Positions 9,762 through 17,844 of a DNA stretch of 64,000 bases are shown here, one piece after another. Position numbers and translations under genes: made by a program. Positions within the stretch are counted from its first letter, which is position 1; each line of letters starts with the position of its first letter. Origin of the DNA: Selenomonas sputigena (GTDB lineage: Bacteria; Bacillota; Negativicutes; Selenomonadales; Selenomonadaceae); assembly GCF_026015965.1 (NCBI RefSeq), contig NZ_CP110383.1:1-64000 (forward strand), written 5' to 3'. The notes below the pieces were generated by a model. The model saw only the letters and a list, made by a program, of their open reading frames with translations. It did not search any database and had not been told where the DNA came from.

Positions 9762-10133
9762 ATGGCAACGTATATTTTGGGAGCGGTTCTCTTGGCGGCG
9801 CTTTTCTTCGCTGTGCGCGGCATGGTGCGCCACTTCGGCGGCGGCGGTGCGTGCTGCGGCGGGGGCGGCAGCATCGAGGGCGGCCCGAAGAAGAAGCTCT
9901 ATCACGACGTCATCGGCGAGAAGGTGCTGCATATCGAGGGCATGCACTGTGACAACTGCAAGAACGCCGTCGAGCGTATGCTCAACGGCATCGACGGCGC
10001 GGCCGCCGAGGTCGATCTCGGAAAGAACATCGCTGTCCTCAAGATGGAGCGCATGATCTCCGACGAGGAGCTTCATGCAGTTCTCGACAAGACGGAGTAC
10101 AAGCTTGCCCGCGCAGAATTGCGCGAGGCATAA
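9762..10133 (+). CDS. membrane-anchored heavy-metal-associated (HMA) protein
   Basis: The protein is 123 aa. A transmembrane segment (about residues 4-20) is followed by a Gly/Cys-rich stretch with a CC pair, then an HMA fold with the metal-binding motif GMHCDNC. It resembles a copper chaperone domain tethered to the membrane. Start ATG 9762 follows AAGGAG (9751-9756). GTG 9738 would destroy the signal-anchor layout. No copper ATPase gene is next to it, so its partner is unknown. It is a single gene with its own promoter and terminator. Confidence 0.82.
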   Translation: MATYILGAVLLAALFFAVRGMVRHFGGGGACCGGGGSIEGGPKKKLYHDVIGEKVLHIEGMHCDNCKNAVERMLNGIDGAAAEVDLGKNIAVLKMERMISDEELHAVLDKTEYKLARAELREA

Positions 10134-10141
10134 GAGCATAC

Positions 10142-10173
10142 AAAAAGACCCTGCCGGGCGGCAGGGTCTTTTT
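10142..10173. terminator. bidirectional terminator
   Basis: A 14-bp perfect stem with A-run on one side and T-run on the other (10142-10155 with 10160-10173) lies between the convergent HMA gene and the HD-GYP operon and can serve both. Confidence 0.85.
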
Positions 10174-10189
10174 GTATGCCTTTATCAAC

Positions 10190-11368
10190 TCAGATTTCAT
10201 GCTTCCCCATGCGCGGATAGTCCTTCATCGCGCGAAGATCGTCGTCAAGGAATACGGCGGGGTCGATGCCTGTATGACGGATGAAGTTCAAGAGTTCCAC
10301 GTCGTCCATGACGTAATGTATGGCATCGCGGCGGCAGTGGGCGAGGTTTACGCCGAAGGGTTTTGGGAGAAGCTTACCGTTCTTGTCTGCAAAGACGATG
10401 ACGATGGGGGCGAGCGTGTGGCCGAAGACGACCTTCTTGACGATGGCGTAGCCGAGCTGTGTTTTCATGACTGTACCAACGGGGTAAATGGCGACATTGT
10501 CGAAGAAGAGGCGCAGGCGATCCATGTCAAAGTGACCGGGGGAGTTCTTCATCATCATCTGATAGACGACGTTCGGCTTGTATGCCCTCTTGTAAGGACG
10601 CACGCTCGTCAGCGCGTCGTAGACGTCGGCGATGGCGGTGATGCGGCTGTACGGATGGATGGACTTGCCGCGCACATGGTAGGGATAGCCTGAGCCGTCA
10701 AGGTGCTCGTGGTGCTGGACTGCAATGATGGCGAGGATCGAGGCGAGCGGCGACTTCAATTCCTTGAGGAGTCTGCGCCCTTCACTTGGATGCCGGCGGA
10801 TGATCTTGAATTCGTCCGCCGTCAGGGCGCCAGACTTGTTGAGGATGGATGTGGGCACGGCGAGCTTGCCGATGTCGTGTAGGAGTCCTCCGAGCGTGAT
10901 GACCTGCAGCTTGCTCTTGGAGTAGCCGCAGAGATTGCCGAGCATCGTCGCGAGGACGGCGACGTTGACTGAATGGGAAAATGTGTAGGAGTCGTGCAGA
11001 CGAATGTCTGTGATTTGCACGAGATTCTTCTTTTTCGACATGATGTCGCATACGAGGAGATCGGCACATCGCTCCATGAGGCTCATGTTGAACTGGCCAT
11101 ACTTTTCCGCCTGGCGGAAGGTCTCCGCGACGTTTTCGACGGCCTGCACGCGCGTGTGCTCCTTGATGATGTCAGGGGGCGGTTGCAGCTGAAAATTAGA
11201 AGAAAGCGATGTGACGTGAAGTTCGGGCACGCTGAGCTGACGAAGCCGATAGATGTAGCGATCAGTCAGCGGCGTGCCACGTACGAGAAAGGCGGCACCC
11301 TTCTCATTGAAGATGCTTTGCGCCGTCACCATGCCGGTTTTGAGCTGATTCGATTTCAAGCGTATCAT
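10190..11368 (-). CDS. HD-GYP domain c-di-GMP phosphodiesterase (copy 2)
   Basis: The protein is 392 aa. An N-terminal region (about 1-100) resembling DUF3391 precedes an HD-GYP domain with HDIGK, QHHEHLDGSGYP and the later DVYDALTSVRPYK, so all catalytic metal ligands and the GYP motif are intact. HD-GYP enzymes hydrolyse cyclic di-GMP to pGpG or GMP. No GGDEF or receiver domain is attached. It lies 51 bp downstream of a paralogue with the same architecture and is probably cotranscribed with it. The C-terminal ~120 residues are also shared with the paralogue and may be a small sensory extension. Confidence 0.9.
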   Translation of the reverse strand: MIRLKSNQLKTGMVTAQSIFNEKGAAFLVRGTPLTDRYIYRLRQLSVPELHVTSLSSNFQLQPPPDIIKEHTRVQAVENVAETFRQAEKYGQFNMSLMERCADLLVCDIMSKKKNLVQITDIRLHDSYTFSHSVNVAVLATMLGNLCGYSKSKLQVITLGGLLHDIGKLAVPTSILNKSGALTADEFKIIRRHPSEGRRLLKELKSPLASILAIIAVQHHEHLDGSGYPYHVRGKSIHPYSRITAIADVYDALTSVRPYKRAYKPNVVYQMMMKNSPGHFDMDRLRLFFDNVAIYPVGTVMKTQLGYAIVKKVVFGHTLAPIVIVFADKNGKLLPKPFGVNLAHCRRDAIHYVMDDVELLNFIRHTGIDPAVFLDDDLRAMKDYPRMGKHEI

Positions 11369-11419
11369 GGAGAAAACACCCCGGTTTCAGTGGCGGAACA
11401 CCTTGAAATGCGCCGTAGT

Positions 11420-12586
11420 TCATTCAGTATTTTCTTGTGACGCGTCTTCTTTCTCTGTGTTTTCTTGGAGGAAGATGGCCGGATCGACGTTGATGTTGTG
11501 GATGAAATGGTACAGCTCGCTGTCGGAAATCACACCATCAAGCATCCCTTTTGGCGCTTCTTTCAGATCGAGGTCGCTGGGGGCATTGAGAAGTTTGCCC
11601 TCACGGTTGGCAAAGACGCAGACGACGGGCGTCAGCGTATAGCCGAATTCGACCTTCTTCACGATGGCGTAGCCATCCTGTGTCTTGAGGATCGTGCCGA
11701 CGGGGTAAATCGCGACGTTGTCGAAGAAAAGCTTCAAGAGATCGAGATCGAAATGCCCGGGCGAACATGTAGCCATGAGGCGATGTGCGACGGATGGCGT
11801 ATAGGCTCTCTTGTACGGGCGCACGCTCGTCAGGGCGTCGTAGACGTCAGCGATGGCGACGATGCGTCCGTAGCGGTGGATCTGCTCGCCTTTCAGATGG
11901 TTGGGATAGCCCGAGCCGTCGATGTGCTCGTGGTGCTGCAGGGCGATGGTGGAGAGCAGCGTGTCGTTGGGAAACATCTTCTTCAGACGCTGCCTGCCGG
12001 CTTCCGGATGTCCCTGCATCACGCTCCACTCGTCGTCTGTGAGATGGCCGGCCTTCGTGAGAATCTCATAGGGTACGGTGATCTTGCCGATGTCATGCAG
12101 GAGACCGCCGAGCGTGAGCTTTAGCTGCTCCTCCCTGGAAAGCTTCAGAAGCACGCCGAGGAGAGACGAGAGGATGGCCACGTTGACCGAATGGGCGAAG
12201 GTATAAGTGTCGTGCAGGCGGATGTCCGTGAGCTGCACGAGGTTCTTCTGCTGTGCGATGATGTCCTGCAGGATGTTCTCCGAAATGCCCTGCAGCGGCG
12301 CCGGGTCGAAGGTGCCGTTCTCCTCGACGCTATGGAAAGCCGTCGCCACGTTTTGTATGGCGGAGATGCGCGTTTTTTCCTGCACGATATCATCGGGCGG
12401 CGCGAGCTTGAGCTTGGGATCCAGGGAGGTGACGGTCACGCCGTCAAATCCCGCTTTCTCCAGACGCTCGATGTATGTCGGACTGAGTTCCATGCCCTTC
12501 GTCAGGTAGCTGGCGCCGAGCGGATTGTATATGCTCTGCGCCGTGATCATGCCGTTTTTTAGTTTTTTTATAGGTATATGAATCAT
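11420..12586 (-). CDS. HD-GYP domain c-di-GMP phosphodiesterase (copy 1)
   Basis: The protein is 388 aa, alignable end to end with the downstream paralogue (MIHIPIKKLKNGMITAQSI against MIRLKSNQLKTGMVTAQSI at the N terminus). Catalytic motifs HDIGK, QHHEHIDGSGYP and DVYDALTSVRPYKRAY are all present. It leads a two-gene minus-strand operon that ends at the bidirectional terminator at 10142-10173. Two intact tandem copies suggest recent duplication followed by divergence in the N-terminal half, which may give different input signals. The upstream ribosome site is weak. Confidence 0.9.
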   Translation of the reverse strand: MIHIPIKKLKNGMITAQSIYNPLGASYLTKGMELSPTYIERLEKAGFDGVTVTSLDPKLKLAPPDDIVQEKTRISAIQNVATAFHSVEENGTFDPAPLQGISENILQDIIAQQKNLVQLTDIRLHDTYTFAHSVNVAILSSLLGVLLKLSREEQLKLTLGGLLHDIGKITVPYEILTKAGHLTDDEWSVMQGHPEAGRQRLKKMFPNDTLLSTIALQHHEHIDGSGYPNHLKGEQIHRYGRIVAIADVYDALTSVRPYKRAYTPSVAHRLMATCSPGHFDLDLLKLFFDNVAIYPVGTILKTQDGYAIVKKVEFGYTLTPVVCVFANREGKLLNAPSDLDLKEAPKGMLDGVISDSELYHFIHNINVDPAIFLQENTEKEDASQENTE

Positions 12587-12791
12587 TTTACCCGCCTATC
12601 ATCTTACTTGATGCAGTGTTTCGAGCATCGTTTTATATTCGACGAATAATTTTGAGTTTTTTATCCTAAAATATAAAGGAGAAATATCTACTCATCTTCA
12701 TGATACTATATTTTGCTCCAAAAGGGAAGAATCTCGTCCGCGAATACTGAATAAAGTGCAATAGTTTTTGCCGTGTGATTGGTGTTCGTGT

Positions 12792-12799
12792 GCTATAAT
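12792..12799 (+). promoter_or_regulatory. extended -10 promoter of TonB-like gene
   Basis: TGC followed by TATAAT (12794-12799) forms an extended -10. No good -35 is seen at normal spacing. Because transcription would start near 12806, ATG 12798 cannot be the start codon. Confidence 0.6.
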
Positions 12800-12830
12800 G
12801 AAAGGACGAAACGTGTGGGGAGGGATGATT

Positions 12831-13523
12831 GTGATCGTACGCCAACGCTGGGGGACTGTCGTGCTTCTTGCCGTTCTTCTGCATATGTTCGCGTTTGGCA
12901 TCGCGGGGCTTCTTTTGCCGCATGAGGAGTCGTTTTGGGACACGGCGCAGGAAATCACCTGGCTCGATGTGCCGGACTCGGATGAGGCTGCCGCGAAAGT
13001 TTCGCCTTCTGCGGAGGAGAAGCTACTGGCGGAGGAGAAGCCGCGGGTGGAGAATGAGACGTTGGCGACGGAAGAGGAGAGCGTTCCCGAGTCTTGGAAG
13101 CCGCCTTCACAAGAAGCGCTGAAGTCGCCGAGTGAGGCAAAGAAAAGACCAGTCGAGGGTCAAAAAGCGAAGCCGCCGAAGAAGCGCGACTATCCTGCGA
13201 TGCGTAAGCCGAACAAGCCCGCCGTGCTGCGTGAGGAGACGAAGCGCGGCCTGACCGAGAAGGAGACTGCGTACCGAGGGCATGTGCAGTTCTTTGCGGA
13301 CATCTCGCCGGAAGGCCGCGTGACGGGCGTCCAAGCGTGGCAGTTCGAGCCGGAAATCACCGACGAGAGGGAGCGCCGACTTCTCGAAGAGCGTCTGGAC
13401 AAGAGGATCAAGGAGAGCTGGCGCTATGCGCCGAGCCTCACGCCCGAGGGCGTGCCGACGACGCAGACGAAAGCCGAGGAGCTTGATATCCCTGAAAAAG
13501 AAAAGCCCAAGGATGACCGTTAG
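12831..13523 (+). CDS. TonB-like energy transducer
   Basis: The protein is about 230 aa. A single N-terminal membrane helix (about residues 7-27), a long Pro/Glu/Lys-rich linker (about 50-150) and a C-terminal domain resembling TonB_C (GRVTGV, a helix, then ESWRYAP and a short beta strand) are visible. TonB couples proton motive force to outer-membrane receptors, consistent with a diderm host. GTG 12831 suits the GGGAGG site (12818-12823). ATG 12825 abuts that site. ExbB/ExbD are not nearby. The last codons form the 5' arm of the terminator. Confidence 0.7.
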   Translation: MIVRQRWGTVVLLAVLLHMFAFGIAGLLLPHEESFWDTAQEITWLDVPDSDEAAAKVSPSAEEKLLAEEKPRVENETLATEEESVPESWKPPSQEALKSPSEAKKRPVEGQKAKPPKKRDYPAMRKPNKPAVLREETKRGLTEKETAYRGHVQFFADISPEGRVTGVQAWQFEPEITDERERRLLEERLDKRIKESWRYAPSLTPEGVPTTQTKAEELDIPEKEKPKDDR

Positions 13524-13546
13524 GGACGGCTCTTGGGCTTTTCTCG
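13499..13546. terminator. terminator overlapping the TonB-like stop
   Basis: Arms at 13499-13511 and 13532-13544 pair (AAAAGCCCAAG/CTTGGGCTTTT) around the stop codon at 13521-13523. The A- and T-rich flanks allow use by the convergent gene at 13574 too. Confidence 0.75.
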
Positions 13547-13573
13547 TTTGGCCGTATGGGAATCGCGGACGAA

Positions 13574-13924
13574 TCAGTGGCAGACGAAGGTCTCGATCGC
13601 GCCGAAGCGGATGTAGCGGCTCGCTTCGGCGGGGTCGTTCTCAAGAATTGCCGTGCGCACGCTCGTCAGATCGTCTTCGGCGATTTCGATGCGCGAGGCA
13701 TCCTGCTCCTCCTTGACCTTCTGCCAAAGAGCCTTGCGCGAGGCCTGTGTGTCGCGGTAGATCTCGTGGTTGTAGAAGATATTCATCGAGTCGTGGGATT
13801 TTTCGGCGTCGCAGTTGAAGAAGATGTAGGCGACGTTCGAAGCCCTGCGCGTGCGCGAGGGGGTACTGCTTTTCTTTGGGACGGCGGTCTTTCTTGCGCC
13901 GCTCGATTTTGCTGCTGTTGGCAT
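13574..13924 (-). CDS. conserved small protein of unknown function
   Basis: The protein is 116 aa, starting at ATG 13924 with AAGGAGT correctly spaced. An upstream in-frame ATG at 13954 lacks a ribosome site. The first ~30 residues are Lys/Arg/Ser/Thr/Pro-rich and probably disordered. The rest is a compact acidic alpha/beta region beginning ASNVAYIFFNCDAEKSHDSM. No domain is recognised. It is a single gene, convergent with the TonB-like gene. Confidence 0.65.
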   Translation of the reverse strand: MPTAAKSSGARKTAVPKKSSTPSRTRRASNVAYIFFNCDAEKSHDSMNIFYNHEIYRDTQASRKALWQKVKEEQDASRIEIAEDDLTSVRTAILENDPAEASRYIRFGAIETFVCH

Positions 13925-14109
13925 GGAAAAGACTCCTTTCGTTTTGTGCGGCACGTTGTGAGAAGATATGCCGCATCTGAGAAATGATGAAATGTATGAA
14001 GCCGTGCGGTCTGCCGCACGAGCCTAATTATAGCACAATTCCCGCACAGGTGCAAAAAAGTTGCGGGAAAATACCAGAAATTGAGAATACTGGAAAAGGA
14101 AAGAAAGCG

Positions 14110-14288
14110 AAAGAAAACAGGCAGCGAGCCTAGGCTCGCTGCCTGTTCTTTTCTTGTTGGCCTTGCAGCCTGAACCCCTGGCGGGATTCGATTATATTGC
14201 CACCAGGAGGAACCATACGCGATGATTCCTTCTGGTGGTTAGTAAGGTACGGCACTAAAGGCGGGATGACGCTTAGTCCACCTGCCGC
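14110..14288 (-). ncRNA. candidate structured ncRNA (6S-like size and layout)
   Basis: On the minus strand a TATAAT box (14300-14295) predicts transcription from about 14288, ending at a perfect 14-bp terminator (14147-14118) with a T-rich tail. The ~175-nt transcript has no usable ORF. It contains a strong apical hairpin (CCACCAG/CTGGTGG arms, about 14236-14198), flanked by two ~20-nt unpaired-looking strands, and a short closing stem UGCGGC/GCUGCA. Size, bubble-like layout and terminator resemble 6S RNA, but I see no decisive sequence match, so 6S is a hypothesis. Confidence 0.5.
14118..14147 (-). terminator. perfect terminator hairpin of the candidate ncRNA
   Basis: A 30-bp perfect palindrome (14118-14131 with 14134-14147) is followed on the minus strand by TTTTCTTTC. 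T residues also follow on the plus strand. Confidence 0.85.
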
Positions 14289-14294
14289 ACCTTT

Positions 14295-14322
14295 ATTATA
14301 GCATATTGGCTCGTATATGCAA
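14295..14322 (-). promoter_or_regulatory. promoter of the candidate ncRNA
   Basis: The minus strand reads TTGCAT (14322-14317), 16 bp, TATAAT (14300-14295). Confidence 0.6.
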
Positions 14323-14384
14323 GAGGGCGCAGGTAAATTTTTGCAATATTTAGCTTTTGTTAATTTTTGGCCGCACCTCACGCA

Positions 14385-14413
14385 TTGTCACTGGGCGGTC
14401 TCTTTGCTATACT
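14385..14413 (+). promoter_or_regulatory. promoter of the GHKL/DUF6339 operon
   Basis: TTGTCA (14385-14390) and TATACT (14408-14413) are 17 bp apart, giving a start about 20 bp before the first gene. Confidence 0.8.
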
Positions 14414-14442
14414 AGGAAACGTATAGGAATGAGGTGGAAAAA

Positions 14443-16287
14443 TTGTTTCCTTTCATGGACAGGAAGAAGGGCGGCTGGCGTGCGCCGGCAAACGACAGCG
14501 GCGAGCTTGTCGGCTACAACGACCTCGCACGCGTTTCCTTCGGCATACGCACGGTGCACTACCTCGTGCGCGAGACGATCCAGAACTCGCTCGACGCGCG
14601 AAGAGATGACGCTGAGGGCGCCGTCCTCGTTTCCTTTCAATCGTTTGACATCCCGCGCGAGAAGTTTCCGGGGCGCGAGGATTTTCAGAATATCCTGGAG
14701 CGCTGCTTCCTCAGCAATCGGGACGACAAGAAGTGCCGCGAGGCGTTCGAGCGTGCGGCGGATGTCCTCAAGGCGGAGCGCATCGCTGTCCTTCGCATCA
14801 GCGATTTTCGCACGCGCGGGCTTGAGGGGGCGCTCGCGGGCGAGAAGGGTTCGCTTTGGAGCGGACTCGTCAAGGAGCAGGGTTTTTCCGTGCAGAAGGA
14901 GGAGAACGCGGGCGGCAGCTTCGGCATCGGCAAGGCGGTCGTCTATAGCTGCTCGGAGCTTCGCACGGCGTTCTTCGCCTCGTTGGACAAAGACGGCGTG
15001 GAATCGTATACGGGCGTCGCGAAGCTCGTCTCCTACAGGGACGAGAAGGATCGATGGACGACGGGCACGGTCTATTACAGCGACGAGAACAAGAAGGCGC
15101 TCTTGGACATCTTCACGCTCGATCCCGCTTTTCGGCGGCGCACGAGCGGCACGGACATCTTCATCATGGGACTCGTGCCCATCGAGGGCTTGGAGCAGGA
15201 GATGATCCGCGCCGTTCTCGACAATTTCCTTCTCGCGATATGGCTGGGCAACCTGGAGGTGGAGATCGGCGATCACCGCATCACGAAGACGAGCCTCGGC
15301 CTTTACGCGGATTCACTTCCCGTTGAAAAGACGGCTGGCAGTCCGCATCACAAGGAATACTATGAGGAGAACCGCATGATCCAGCGCTACGCGCGCATGC
15401 TTCTAGGCGAGGATGAGGCGACGCAGAGGATCGAGCTTCGTGCCGCAGAATACGGTGCGAAGTATGGCTTTCCCGACGGCGCGGCAACGCTCTTTTTGAC
15501 GCGCGGCGAGGGGCTGAACCGCCGCATCCTCATGTCGCGCCACATCGGCATGAAGCTCTTCGAGCAGAAGGGGTTTCCGAGCGGCATCGACTTCACGGGG
15601 ATCTTCCTCATCAAGGAGAACGCGATGGGGCAGGCGTTTCGCCGCATCGAGGTGCCGTCGCACGACGCGTGGGAGCCGGGTGTCCTGCAGGACGCGGCAG
15701 AGGAGAAGCAGGCGAAGGAGATGTACCTGGGGCTCAAGCGTTACCTGAAGGAAAAGGTGCGCGAGCGGCTGATGGCGGAGGAGGAGCGCGGCGTCGACGC
15801 CTTCGGCGCGGGCGATTTCCTGCCCGACTTGGAAGACGCAGCCGTGCGCCGCGCCCTTGCTGCACGAAAGGGCGGGCGCAAAGAGGAGCTTCAAAGCGGT
15901 GTCGAGAAGATCCGCAAGAAGAAGGCGGCGGCATCGCGCCTCTCGCCGCTTCACATGCGCTCTTTTTGCGTCGAGCGCGAGAAGGGACGCTATCGCCTGA
16001 GCCTCATCGCGCCGCGAAAGGTCGAGCGCGTGCGCCTGGAGCTTTTTCTCGCAGGCGAGCAGACGGATGTTCCCGTCAAGCTGCTTGCGGCCTCGCTTTC
16101 GGGCAGAGCCAGGGCGAAATTGGTGAAGTTCGAGAAGAACGTCATCGAGCTGCAGAGTGTCGCGAAGGGCGCGAAACTCTTTGTCGACTATACGATGGAT
16201 TATCGTGACTACTGCCTGATGGAGGTGAAGTACGTTGAAGATCCGGGGGCATCTGGCGCCGTATCCGCTGCTGGCGAAGACGAATGA
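14443..16287 (+). CDS. GHKL-fold ATPase, accessory operon protein 1
   Basis: The protein is about 614 aa. GHKL/HATPase features are visible: the N-box ETIQNSLDA (about residues 44-52), LRISDFRTRGL as a variant of the D-x-G box and GGSFGIGKAV as the G2 loop (about 157-166). A ~400-residue C-terminal part follows with no recognised domain. Proteins of this kind (MutL/MORC-like ATPases) occur in restriction-like and defence operons. TTG 14443 suits the GAGGTGG at 14431-14437. GTG 14434 and ATG 14455 are alternatives. It overlaps the next gene by 53 bp and forms a three-gene unit. Confidence 0.8.
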   Translation: MFPFMDRKKGGWRAPANDSGELVGYNDLARVSFGIRTVHYLVRETIQNSLDARRDDAEGAVLVSFQSFDIPREKFPGREDFQNILERCFLSNRDDKKCREAFERAADVLKAERIAVLRISDFRTRGLEGALAGEKGSLWSGLVKEQGFSVQKEENAGGSFGIGKAVVYSCSELRTAFFASLDKDGVESYTGVAKLVSYRDEKDRWTTGTVYYSDENKKALLDIFTLDPAFRRRTSGTDIFIMGLVPIEGLEQEMIRAVLDNFLLAIWLGNLEVEIGDHRITKTSLGLYADSLPVEKTAGSPHHKEYYEENRMIQRYARMLLGEDEATQRIELRAAEYGAKYGFPDGAATLFLTRGEGLNRRILMSRHIGMKLFEQKGFPSGIDFTGIFLIKENAMGQAFRRIEVPSHDAWEPGVLQDAAEEKQAKEMYLGLKRYLKEKVRERLMAEEERGVDAFGAGDFLPDLEDAAVRRALAARKGGRKEELQSGVEKIRKKKAAASRLSPLHMRSFCVEREKGRYRLSLIAPRKVERVRLELFLAGEQTDVPVKLLAASLSGRARAKLVKFEKNVIELQSVAKGAKLFVDYTMDYRDYCLMEVKYVEDPGASGAVSAAGEDE

Positions 16288-17101
16288 CAGCTACCGCAAG
16301 TCGTCGTTCGACGGTATCGCCGAGCTGAAGGCGTCGGGAGGAGAACTGCGCCTTGAGTTTCGCGCCGTGCTTCGCTGTACTTCGCTCAGGAACCTCGTGC
16401 GTGCGGGGCTTGCTGGCTATGCGCTGCACGTCGAGTCGCCCGTCACGTCGTATCGCCGCCTCTTCGAGTTCAACGATGCGCCGTTTCATTTGACGCTGGC
16501 GGCGGACGAGGTGCGCGTCTCTCTGCAGGTCACGCCGTTCGTCGTCGCGAAGGCGGCGATCGAGGGATACGCGAGCGATGATTTTCATGAAGCCTACGAA
16601 GGGCAGGTCTTTTCCTTCGCACGCGGACATATCCTCGCCGTCGATCAGACGACGGAATTCCTGCTGCAGGCGCATGACGAACGCGAGACGCTTCCTTCCA
16701 TCGTGCGCGTCGAGCCTTTGGGACGCGAGGCGGGCGAGGCGGCGCTTCGCGTCGACTGCGGCTCGGACTACATCGTCGCTCGTCTGCCGCAAGGCATGTA
16801 CGACGCTTATCGCCGCTACGCGAAGGGCGTCTACAGCGCGACGTTCCTCTCGTGCGTCGTCCAGCCGGCTCTCACTGCGGCGCTCGAAAAGCTGCAGAGC
16901 GGCCTGCGTGCGGGGGAAGAGCCGAGGACGCGCTGGCAGAGGGTGCTCGTGCATCTCTTGGAAGAAGAGAAGATCGATGTCGCGGCGAAGGACGCAGAGC
17001 CTCTCGCCGTCGCCCAGCGCCTCCTGCGCGATCCGCTGAACCGCGCCGTGCAGGAGTTGGAGGATCTGGCGCAGCGCGAGGAGGTGGGCGCATGGAACTG
17101 A
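16235..17101 (+). CDS. uncharacterised protein 2 of the GHKL/DUF6339 operon
   Basis: The protein is 288 aa of unknown function. It starts at TTG 16235, supported by a perfect GGAGGTG (16221-16227) inside the upstream gene, and overlaps that gene by 53 bp and the next by 10 bp. The sequence looks mainly beta-strand in the first ~130 residues and alpha-helical in the last ~110, with no catalytic motif I recognise. Tight overlaps on both sides imply stoichiometric coexpression with the GHKL ATPase and the DUF6339 protein, so it is probably a subunit or adaptor of the same complex. Confidence 0.75.
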   Translation: MKIRGHLAPYPLLAKTNDSYRKSSFDGIAELKASGGELRLEFRAVLRCTSLRNLVRAGLAGYALHVESPVTSYRRLFEFNDAPFHLTLAADEVRVSLQVTPFVVAKAAIEGYASDDFHEAYEGQVFSFARGHILAVDQTTEFLLQAHDERETLPSIVRVEPLGREAGEAALRVDCGSDYIVARLPQGMYDAYRRYAKGVYSATFLSCVVQPALTAALEKLQSGLRAGEEPRTRWQRVLVHLLEEEKIDVAAKDAEPLAVAQRLLRDPLNRAVQELEDLAQREEVGAWN

Positions 17102-17844
17102 GCTTCATGACGCAGGCGGGCATCGACGATATGAAGACGCATGTCGAAGAATATGCCGCGATGTATCAGAGCGCGGACAATGCGGCGATGCTCGCGCATC
17201 TTTCGGCGCGCGGCTATCTCGAAAAGACGGAGTTTGCCGCACTTTCGCCCATCGAGCTTCTGACAGAGGGCGACTTTGCCTCGACGGACGTGGAGAACGT
17301 GCGGCGCATTTACGGCGCATGGCGCACGCTCGCGCCCTATACGGCGGCGGATGAGCGCTTCTGGGCGGGGCTTTCGCACACGCTCTTCTGGCGCTATATC
17401 CATTACCGCAAGGAAAAGGATTTCGGTGAGGGAAAGGCCGCCGCGCTTCGGAGCGATTTCTTCTTCGCGCAGGGGCGGCGCCGCTCGCTCTTCGTGAATC
17501 CGATCGCCCGCCTGTGGTGGGCGGGGCACGTGGTCTTCGATGAGCGCCGCCGCGATCCGTTCGAGCTTCTGCCCGTGCTCGCGCAAGAAGCGTTCGCCTC
17601 GCAGCTCGTGCTCCTCGCCTCAAGCAGCCTCATGAGCCGCAGGGAGACGCGCTTCGCCGTGCTCGCGCTCTTGGAGCGCTTCGAGCGCGGTGGGAGGAAG
17701 GTCAAGCGCGAGCATCTGCAGGCGCTCCTCGGCCGCCTCAACGAGATTTCCTCGCTGACGCTCGTCGACATGCTCGCGCAGGAGGAGATCGAGAAACGGT
17801 TGGAAGGAGCGCTTTTCCCGCGATACGAGAATCGGAGGGATTGA
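17092..17844 (+). CDS. DUF6339 family protein
   Basis: The protein is 250 aa, starting at ATG 17092 with GAGGAGGTG just upstream. The pattern DVENVRRIYGAWRTLAP, ADERFWAGLSHTLFWRY, then SLFVNPIARLWWAGH and DPFELL matches what I recall of DUF6339, a family of unknown function. It is the third gene of the GHKL operon. Its last eight residues are encoded by sequence after a 64-bp block that is repeated at 18289-18352. That second copy encodes a different, probably ancestral, ending. Confidence 0.8.
   Translation: MELSFMTQAGIDDMKTHVEEYAAMYQSADNAAMLAHLSARGYLEKTEFAALSPIELLTEGDFASTDVENVRRIYGAWRTLAPYTAADERFWAGLSHTLFWRYIHYRKEKDFGEGKAAALRSDFFFAQGRRRSLFVNPIARLWWAGHVVFDERRRDPFELLPVLAQEAFASQLVLLASSSLMSRRETRFAVLALLERFERGGRKVKREHLQALLGRLNEISSLTLVDMLAQEEIEKRLEGALFPRYENRRD
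17754..17817 (+). repeat. 64-bp direct repeat, left copy
   Basis: This block at the 3' end of the DUF6339 gene is repeated at 18289-18352 with one mismatch (C at 17810, T at 18345). The offset is 535 bp. Confidence 0.97.

Noticed and set aside
14161-14290. Riboswitch in front of the GHKL operon
   Set aside because: The structured segment lies upstream of the operon promoter (14385-14413) and reads as a complete transcript on the other strand.
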